This document shows positions 56,541 to 64,000 of a stretch of DNA of 64,000 bases, one piece after another. Each line of letters starts with the position of its first letter. The first letter of the stretch is position 1. The stretch lies in contig NC_059075.1 of the NCBI RefSeq assembly GCF_020497125.1, forward strand, positions 28,246,003 to 28,310,002, given 5' to 3'. A program made the translations under genes and the position numbers. Origin of the DNA: Mauremys mutica (Eukaryota > Chordata > Testudines > Geoemydidae). The notes beneath the pieces are model-generated. The model saw only the letters and a program-made list of their open reading frames with translations, searched no databases and was not told where the DNA came from.

Positions 56541-58785
56541 AAGTAAACTAGATTTCCAGTATCTGATGTAATTTTCATGGCATAAGATGACCCATCAGAT
56601 GTGACAGGGAAGTATTTTCCCTCTGCATACTGTATACCATATGGTGTACGGGCATAGTTGACTCAAGTTTATTTTGTAGAGGAGGTCTTACATATCCAGT
56701 ACAGGTCATAGGCAGAGTCAAAGCATCAAATCAGCTAGAGTAGTCATGATCTATTCCAATTTGTATTTTGTCTAGGATTTTCAAAGAAGCCGAAGGGAGA
56801 TGGACACCTAATTCATGCAGGCCCCTTTTAACATCCCAGCCTTTACGTTCAATAACTTCACAATGAGGGCTCCACTGTATTTAGGCATAAGTCCTTTGTC
56901 TGTGATGTGACCCAAAAGCAAAGAGTACACAGTAATTCTAGTCCTTTCTGGAGTTCAATCGTAAACTATAAACCTGGGGGGAATACTAGAATCCAAATCC
57001 ATTTCTGTTCTGAGACTGTATTTGTGGACACAGCTCTAGAGTTCCAAGAAGAGTTCTGAATCTCTGAACCTCTCGGAAGGAGAGGACCTTAGGAATTCTA
57101 CCAGTTAACATTCCCCATTGGTGTTGGATCCATTTGTCCTTTCAAAGGTTCTGAACAACCATAGTTAGGAAAGGTGCCACCTCCTAGTAATGGCAGATGA
57201 CAATACAGATATGTTGCACAGCATTATTATTAGGGCTGTGCAAATCCTGGAGGGTGCATTTTATGAAGACTTTTGAAATCTGAATCCCACCACGTGGTTT
57301 TGTAGGGTTTGGAAGTCAACCAAACCTTTCAGTTTCCCTGGGAAGTTAGAGCTGGATGAACTTGAATCTCCAAAGGGACCCTTGAATGGACCCACTTTAC
57401 ATCTACAGTGTTTACTTCTCTTGCTTCAATGTGCCCATGCCCCCCTGCTGACTTTTCTTTAATGTCTTCTGGGGGGACTTGAGACTGGCTTTGGGAGAGG
57501 AAATGGGTTGCTGTGGGATAAAGAGCAGTTATCTCTGTGGCGTTCTCTCTGGAGAGGGAAATTCACTGACTTCACAGATGTGTTTTTACAACCTCTGTCC
57601 ATGTGCCCTGAACTCCCACAAGCATTGACTGAATGAGGCATGGGTATCAAACCCCTACCTTAGAGACAAATAACTACTCAGATACCATCTACCCTCAAGC
57701 TATGCTTTAAGGTGCAATGACTTAGCCAGCTCTGAAACAGCTTTTGCATTTTGATGCTTGCTTGTGGTGAGATACTACTAGGTAGAAGAACCAGCCATTG
57801 GTCTTGAGAAGGGAATTGAACCCATTTCTGGTTATGACTCATAAAGCTCTGAATGGCCTGAGACCCAGTCCCATGAGAGAGACTCTCTCCCCATCCCAGT
57901 GTGTCCCATCATGATAGTGAAGATAGGTTGGGGTACTTCAGCTGTCATTTCCTAGGAGAGAGCTCTGTAGGACCAGTGGCCTCAGAGTTACAAACAGTTC
58001 AGTATACTGAATTGGCTTATTTACAAAGCTAACCTATTGAAATGGACAAATTACCTGTTGAAGTGGACAGATGAAAATAAAATAATCAATTGAACTTGTA
58101 CATTGCAACAAATCTAGCATTCATTATGTTATTAATCTGCTACTGCAGAGGAGAATTTTAAATTGATATGTCACAGCTTTGTTTGACTGCTAAAGAACAG
58201 ATACAACTTTTACATAATGTTTTCACCTCTTAGCTCAGGTACTAGCATTCCAGCCTTTTCCTATATTTGATTATAACTGATAGCAATCAAAGCAATTTTA
58301 CTGCCAATTACGATAATGCTAGAAGCCGCCTAATTTAATAGCATGTGCGTTAGATCTTGTTTATACCAGTCCTCTGTTGTTGATGACTTTTGAATGTAGT
58401 TACAATACATCTTTGCAATGAAAACATAAATTAAACATCTAATATTTTAGTACCATGGCTTTATTGCTAAAAAATGTTCAGGTTACACACGCACATTCTT
58501 CTACAATTGGGTTTGAAAATAACTTTTCCATGGAGCACCATTTTCTTTCTCTTTTTTTCTGTCTTTCTTTCAACAGTTGTTTCAATATTCTGAGAAATTA
58601 TGCTCTTAAAATGGATCACTTAATCTTCCCAATGCAATAGTTTAAAAATAAATAAATTGTATGCAAGTAACATTATAGCTGGCCAACAGTAATTAAATAG
58701 CCTCTTGAAAAATAAATCCAAATTATTTTAAACAATCATCTCCAAATCCTGCATTTCTTACCCATACGAGTTGTCTTATTGGACC
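56541..58785. other. No gene; one old repeat
   Basis: 57235-57390 has 'agggctgtgcaaatcctgga' and 'gggtttggaagtcaaccaaa', a decayed repeat phrase. The rest is AT-rich with no supported frame. Confidence 0.4.
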
Positions 58786-58952
58786 ATATTATACTCTCAA
58801 TTATGCTAGTGTAAATCCAACCTAACACCACTGACTATAACAGAGTTACTCCAGATTTCACCAATGTAAGAGCTGAATTCTATTACTATTATGTGCGTTT
58901 TGCCACTGACTTGGATTGGATCATAGCAGGACAGCAGAATTTGGCCCACTGA
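58786..58952. repeat. Palindromic phrase repeat
   Basis: 'gctagtgtaaatccaaccta', 'cagagttactccagatttca' and 'gcagaatttggcccact' belong to the phrase-repeat family listed at 54655. Confidence 0.55.
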
Positions 58953-59199
58953 CTGCACAGTGAATAAGTTATGCTTTGCTTGCAGTTATAGCTGTCTGTC
59001 TTTTAGAATCTTTTACAAGCCGATCACCATGGTAACAGTGCTGTCACTTTCCTTGCAAAATCTAATCCTTCAAAAGTTAATTTCACCCAATTTTTATTCA
59101 TAAACTGTTAATTTTAAATGGATAACAAAGGAAAATAGTAAAACTTACCCTTTCTAATGGCAAAGTGCTTTGCTGTTGCTAATTAATCTTGGGATAGGA

Positions 59200-59345
59200 T
59201 AGGATAAACTTCTTACAGAAGTGGAAACTGAGTCACAGAGAGGCTCTGTGGCTATGAGTATGTCACTTAACAAGAAAATGTCAGAGCTAGGAGTAGAGTT
59301 GAGTGCTCAAACTGTTAGAGCAGGCTGCCTCTCATGGCAAGAAGA
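59200..59345 (-). repeat. MIR SINE
   Basis: 'cttacagaagtggaaactga', 'gtcacagagaggctctgtgg' and 'gtcagagctaggagtagagt' match reverse-orientation MIR. Confidence 0.75.
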
Positions 59346-60225
59346 AAGCAGTGGACTTTAAAGTGGTAGATGTGCCTTTTAAAGGTTCAGAGAATCTGAT
59401 CAGATAAGTATCTAAAAGTTTGGATGTGATTTCACTGCAGGATGTAAATCCCCAGGTACAGGAATTTTGAGAGACTTTCTACTTACTGGTTTTAAAATCA
59501 GAAATGTTGCAGGAAGACCCCCTCTATCTTAGAATTTAAGCTTCCTGTTGTGGCCCAAACCTAATCAAACCTCTCTCTCCCTCTCCTTCCCTCCACCCCC
59601 AATCTCAAAAGTTTGGATTTAGTTTAACTGGATTTCTTGGGGAAATTTTGGACTGGTTCATATTACAATGATCTGGCTCGTGTGCAGAAGTACCACAGGC
59701 ATCTACTGACTAGACTTAGAAGTGCTTGGTTGTGAGCTATACGCCCAACATTGCCACCAGCTAAAGTACATTCTTGTTTAGCTCAAGTGTTAGGGAAGTG
59801 CTCTTGGAGCAAAAGGCATTGGGTTCTATTCCCAGAATTGCCATGAAGTTTTCCAGTGGATTACAGCAGCAGTATAATGATAACCATGAAGTATTGGGCA
59901 TAGATTGTTCACAATGTTTATCTGGATTGATTTGCCAGTCTCTCTAGTCAAGACATGAACTTTAGAGCTATACTTTAAAAACATTCATGACCTTATTAGC
60001 ATCCCATGAATCTCTAAAAATTTGCAAGGGTGCAAGAAGTGGAATCAGAAAAATTATGTATCTGTGATTAGGTGCCTAGAAATGCTAGGTGAGACTCGTG
60101 GGCCTCTTTAGCAGTGAAAACTCTTTTCTATGCTGATTGAGAGAGAACATAATTTTGCAGTCTCACAACCAGTTCTTACTCAGACAACTATTCCCATCGG
60201 AATGACTCATGTGAGTAAGGGTAAC
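59346..60225. other. No gene seen
   Basis: 59500-59660 has a decayed 'aaagtttggatttagtttaa' phrase. Otherwise nothing recognised. Confidence 0.4.
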
Positions 60226-60235
60226 TCACATGAGA

Positions 60236-60354
60236 CAGTGTCAGAGGGGTAGCCGTGTTAGTCATGCGTCCGATGAAGTGGGTATTCACCCACGAAAGCT
60301 CATGCTCCAATACATCTGTTAGTCTATAAGGTGCCACAGGACTCTTTGCTGCTT
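60236..60354 (+). mobile_element. PLE-derived mini-element, asymmetric form
   Basis: It starts with the inverted PLE terminus 'tcagaggggtagccgtgtta' and then switches to the forward 3' segment 'gtccgatgaagtgggtattc' through 'gtgccacaggactctttgct'. A perfect 10-bp duplication TCACATGAGA flanks it (60226-60235, 60355-60364). Unlike the copies at 17.6 and 19.9 kb it lacks the full left arm. Confidence 0.9.
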
Positions 60355-60364
60355 TCACATGAGA

Positions 60365-61524
60365 AAGCGTTGCAAACAGGTACCCCTCTCTGTGTTAGTC
60401 TCAGAATGCCCCATTAGACATTCCTGAGGTTTATATTCAAAGGCTACTGCCAAATTAAGTAAAAGAATCAGTCTTCTCACTCTAGAGTGAATTACCTCTC
60501 TCCTTTAATAGACTTTGGGCTAAAGACAAAAAGAATTGTGTATTTATTTCCAGGATTATTAAATTACATATATAATATACTTCCTGAGCATTACTAGAGT
60601 TTATAACTGAATTCATCCCTACCATGCTCTGGTTACGTCTAATGAGGATAATTATTACATGGCTTAACTATAATTCTGTATTGATTCTTTTGCGCATGAA
60701 AAGCTTTTGTTGGCAAGCATCAGTGGAATACCTCAACAAAAGGCATCTTTAACTTGTGTAAACATTGATAGTTCAAGGTCTCACCCTAACCTGCTTTCAG
60801 GCTAAGAACTTTCCCCTCAATCGAGTTAATATAGCAAAAATGATATAAAGATGGGATTAGATACTGGCTTACACCACACGGAAAAAATGAAAGTTGGACA
60901 GGAAAAAATGCAGTTAATTCCATCCTGTCAGCAGTGGATATTAAAGATTATTAGCTGGCACACTCAATTATGTGTGAATCACAATAGTGGTACTGTTAAA
61001 TTTTTATTTAATTTTACAGAGGCAGGTAAAACTCAGCACAGATTTGGTATCATCTGCTGTGATTGTTTGTCGCTTGCAGTGATTTGAAGTTATAGCAAGT
61101 GCCCGACAACTTCAGAGAAAACATCTCCATAGATTAAAAAGGCCTATTCTTTTAGAAACACATGGATATTTTTTAGCTTTGTCAATATGTATCAATAAGT
61201 AATTTGGTCACACCCACAGTTTGAGATTACATTTCATCAGGAGGTAATCAATGGCCCTATTTAGTTATTAATTTTTTTATCAGTGATGAACTGGCAAGTA
61301 TTTGTAGCAATGCTCTCCCCAGGATAGCGCCAAAACTGCTTAACACTGTGTGTCACAGACCCTATAATGCTAACAACTAGCAGAGATTCTCTTTTAGCTC
61401 AAGTGATAGGAATTTGTGCTTTTGGAGTAAAAGAATCTGTGTTCTGTACTTGTTCGATCCTTCTGGCCATGCAGTTTTGAGTGTCGGAGGTATGTAGATG
61501 GCCATGAGTTTGTTACGTTAATAT
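60365..61524. other. No gene seen
   Basis: AT-rich, no supported reading frame or repeat. Confidence 0.4.
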
Positions 61525-61625
61525 TGACTAGCAAAGCACCCACAGTGTGGTAGGCACTTGATAGGTACCTAGGATGTAAAAGCCATGCCCCAAAGAACTT
61601 CCAGTCTGTCCTGCAAACTGATCTG
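61525..61625 (-). repeat. MIR-type SINE fragment
   Basis: 'gcacccacagtgtggtaggc' and 'gccatgccccaaagaacttc' 'cagtct' match the left part of the 120-352 family. Confidence 0.6.
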
Positions 61626-62486
61626 CATAGAGCCCTTTTGGCTCTGTCCAGGCGTAAGGGTCCAGCCATGTGGATCAGTTTGCATTACTGGGGCCCACAT
61701 TATGCTAATAGCAGCCAAAGAGGAAAGAGGTGTAATAGCCAAGAAATTGAATTGTTTGACCCGTATCTTATTGGTTCTAAGGATTATTTTTAAAGAAATT
61801 GAACATTTTTAATAAAGTAACACTAGCCTTTAGCTTTGTAAGTAATTTTTATTGTTGTTTTCGTAGATTCTAAGGCCAGAGAAGCAGTGGCATAGCTAGG
61901 ATGGAAACGTGGGTGGGCCCTGGCTTCTGGGTGGACGGGCAATGACAGACAGTGCTAGCTCAGCGTCTCCCCCGATGCAACACCCTCTTCCTAGACCTGG
62001 TCCGAAGGGACTCACAGCAATGTACAAACAGCCTGTTCAATCAGGGCAGCAGCCAGAACTCCTGGTGCATGCGAGCAATGATAATCATCGTCGTCTCCTC
62101 CTCCTCCTCCTCACCTATCTGCAAATAACTACAGCTGCGGGCTCTCTGCATGTGGCCCATATGCAACCTCCTGCCCGGTGAGAGGAGTGAGGCACGGTGC
62201 TCATACCCTGGGGAACCTGCAGCCCGCCTGCCCCTTGGAAACCCATACCTACCTGCTCTGGGGAGTGCTCCCTGCCCGCTGCCTTTCAGCGATCCTGACC
62301 CATTCCCTCCTCAGGGTCCTCCCCGGCTTTGCAGAGACCCCTGGGATTGCAGGGCCTGTCCCGTGTCCAGGTACTTAGAGGACTCCAAAGCCCATCTCCT
62401 ATTGGATCCAGATTGCCTCACGCCCATGCCTGCAGGCTCTGAGGAGCCCTGGGCCCCCAGGTTGTGGTGCTGCCCCATCCCCTGCC

Positions 62487-62495
62487 ACTTACCTG
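62487..62495 (-). other. Retained 5' splice donor of the DMRT3 copy
   Basis: On the minus strand CAG|GTAAGT occurs exactly where the DMRT3-like frame ends, matching the exon 1/intron 1 junction expected for this two-exon gene. Minus-strand sequence below 62487 is then presumably intron 1. Confidence 0.7.
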
Positions 62496-62894
62496 CTTTG
62501 GGGAGCTGCACCCGCAGGGCTGCGGGGTGCTCGGAGGCCCAGCGCAGGGTGGTGGTGGCCAGCTTGGCAGGGGGTCTCTGCGGGGCACTGTCCCCACTGG
62601 AGGTGGTGGGGGGCCGGGCAGGGCATGCAGGGAGTCTAGGAGGAGGCTGTCCAGGCTCTCATTGGCTTGCTGCCACCTGCACGCCACCTGCACGGCCATG
62701 ACCCGCTGGCACTCGATGATCAGGAAGCACTTCTCGCCGTCCTTGAAGAAGCAGTAGCGCTTGTGGCCCCTCAGCCAGGACAGCATGCAGTAGTTGCAGC
62801 TGCGGGCACACTTTGGAGTGCACTGCAAGAGGGCCTGGGACGGCTGGGACACAGGGCTGCCCTTGTACAGGTAGGGGGAGCCGTAGCCATTCAG
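62493..62894 (-). pseudogene. DMRT3: DMRT3 exon 1 pseudogene (DM-domain fragment)
   Basis: DMRT3 is a doublesex/mab-3 family transcription factor whose DM domain binds DNA through two intertwined zinc sites. On the minus strand from 62894 the translation reads L(for M)[17 protein letters not shown], then the DM core '[20 protein letters not shown]', '[16 protein letters not shown]' and '[20 protein letters not shown]', then 'DSLHALPGP'. The ANESL-type and NGYGSPYLY segments point to DMRT3 over other paralogues. The start codon is CTG, zinc ligands are lost (second Cys and His replaced, a two-residue deletion at the CTC knuckle), and the frame shifts near 62600-62560 before '[19 protein letters not shown]'. 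A perfect donor CAG|GTAAGT follows at 62493/62492. The copy is therefore genomic, not spliced, and dead. Confidence 0.82.
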
Positions 62895-63154
62895 GCTCCA
62901 TGCAGGAGCCCAGCTGGGTTGCGAGACACTGGGGGAGCCGAGTGCCGGGGGCCACTGGCTCTTCCCTGGCTCCAGCTGGTGGGCGCTGGGCAGCTGCAGG
63001 TGGCTAAATCCCACTGGGCGCTATAGGGCGAGTGATGCTCTGGGCCGCTGTGGCAGCTCTACACCCCTGCTCAGATTTGAGTGTGTCTGGGTGCTAAGTG
63101 GGTGGGCCGCGGCCCAGCTGTGGATACCACGCTGCGGAGAGGACTGTTATGATA

Positions 63155-64000
63155 ATCTAGTCTGATGTCTTGCATAACACAGGCCATAGGACTTACCCAA
63201 AATAATTCCTAGAGCACATATTTTATAGGGAAGACTGGATGTTTTTCTATTCATTCCTGCTTCAAGTCCAATAGCTGTGGTTGAATTAGAGCATATCTTT
63301 GAGAAAAACATCCAGCCTAGATTTAAAAATGTGCATTGATGAAGAATCCATCACGACCCTTAGTAAATCATTCCAATGATTAATTACTCTCACTTGCACA
63401 TTATTTCCAGTCTGAATTTGTCTAGCTTTAACTTCCGGCCATCAGATTTGATTAGTTTTGTCTTGTAGATAAAGAGCCCTCTATTATCAAAGATTTGTTC
63501 CCTGTGTGTAGATACTTGTAGAGTGTGATCAAGTCACCACTTAATCTTCTTTTTGTGAAGCTAAATGGATTGAGCTGCTTCAGTCTCTCACTATAAGGCA
63601 GGTTTTCCAATCCTTTAATCATATTCGTGGTTCTTCTCTGAACCCTCCCCAATTTATCAACATCCTCCTTAAATGTAGACACCAGAACTGGAAACAGGAT
63701 TCCAGCAGCAGTTGCACCAGTGCCAAATATATAGGTAATATTACCTCCCTACTCTTCCGCAATAGTCTCTTGTTTATATGTCCAAGGAACACGTTAGTTC
63801 TGTTAACTAAAGGGTAACACTGGAGGCTCATGTTCAGCTGATTATCCACCATGACCCCAAATGCTATTCAGAGTCATTGCTTCCCAGGATAGAGTCCCCC
63901 ACCGTACATTTGAATGTACTGAAACACACATTGTTTGCTTGCGCTCAGCTTACCAAATGATCCCAATTGCTCTATACTTCCAACAGAAAAAAGTGTGTTA
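63155..64000 (-). mobile_element. CR1-like LINE, decayed, continues past the window
   Basis: From the right inward, minus-strand translations give 'ESCFQFWCLHLRRMLINWG', 'KLGRVQRRTTNMIKGLENL' and 'NPFSFTKRRLSGDLITLYKY', the standard CR1 C-terminal landmarks, with frames at 63619-63852 and 63452-63682. The 3' end near 63155-63200 ('ataatctagtctgatgtctt') differs from both other CR1 subfamilies in the window. The copy is old and its 5' part lies beyond 64000. Confidence 0.88.

Larger units (their letters stand above)
61885..63134. mobile_element. Possible hAT-like element carrying a DMRT3 exon copy
   Basis: A sharply bounded GC-rich 1.25 kb block in AT-rich surroundings. It starts 'cagtggcatagctaggatgg' and ends 'agctgtggataccacgctg'; read inverted, the right end is CAGCGTGGTATCCACAGCT, an imperfect partner with small gaps. 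Eight-base flanks CAGAGAAG (61877-61884) and CGGAGAGG (63135-63142) agree at six positions. These features suggest, but do not prove, a transposon that captured gene sequence. A small (CTC)n run is at 62096-62114. Confidence 0.4.

Noticed and set aside
62150..62701. 183-codon plus-strand frame and neighbours
   Set aside because: These are antisense shadows of the DMRT3-like pseudogene and its GC-rich flank. Only the minus strand carries a recognisable family.
1..64000. CRISPR arrays, operons, prokaryotic or phage genes
   Set aside because: No regularly spaced repeats or compact gene strings. LINEs, SINEs and PLEs mark the DNA as vertebrate nuclear.

Overview
The window looks like intergenic or intronic DNA from a non-avian sauropsid, most probably a turtle. 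I find no intact protein-coding host gene. The organism call rests on the repeat mix: several CR1 LINE subfamilies, tRNA-headed SINEs with CR1-type tails, MIR/L2 relics, many hAT and PIF/Harbinger-like miniature transposons, a Penelope-like element (PLE), and short hairpin repeats built from that PLE's 3' end. I recognise this combination from turtle sequence; no database search was possible.

Layout. 0-3.7 kb: a MIR-type SINE, a 0.9 kb hAT-like element with a SINE in it, and a minus-strand CR1 with a nearly open reverse transcriptase frame. 3.7-8.7 kb: two hAT miniatures with perfect 8-bp target duplications, and a foldback repeat with ZNF143/THAP11-like motifs. 8.7-15.8 kb: a 2.2 kb Harbinger-like element, a 296-bp foldback miniature, a textbook CR1-tailed SINE, MIRs and another miniature. 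15.9-20.1 kb: a hAT-like element containing an inverted copy of its own right flank, two PLE hairpin repeats and a 1.1 kb hAT-like element. 20.4-23.1 kb: an old CR1 between matching inverted termini. 23.6-31.4 kb: a decayed minus-strand Gypsy-like LTR element with at least three nested insertions, then a younger CR1 lying between two head-to-head LTR fragments. 31.9-32.3 kb: a miniature inside a miniature. 32.3-39 kb: mostly single-copy AT-rich DNA with MIR and L2-like relics. 39-43 kb: hAT and other miniatures. 43-50 kb: mostly single-copy. 50.1-52.2 kb: a hAT miniature and a 5'-truncated PLE with a 531-codon open frame (reverse transcriptase remnant plus GIY-YIG endonuclease). 52.2-61.5 kb: mostly single-copy with MIRs, one miniature and a third PLE hairpin. 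61.9-63.1 kb: a GC-rich block carrying a degenerate, unspliced copy of DMRT3 exon 1, possibly captured by a transposon. 63.2-64 kb: a CR1 running off the window.

How the parts relate. The autonomous families explain most of the non-autonomous ones seen here. The CR1 3' end at 2.05 kb matches the tail of the SINE at 12.6 kb. The PLE 3' region at 52.0-52.2 kb is the source sequence of the hairpins at 17.6, 19.9 and 60.2 kb. The most interesting items are the DMRT3 exon copy, the PLE-derived hairpins, the flank-inversion at 16 kb and the head-to-head LTR/CR1 structure at 28.3-31.4 kb.
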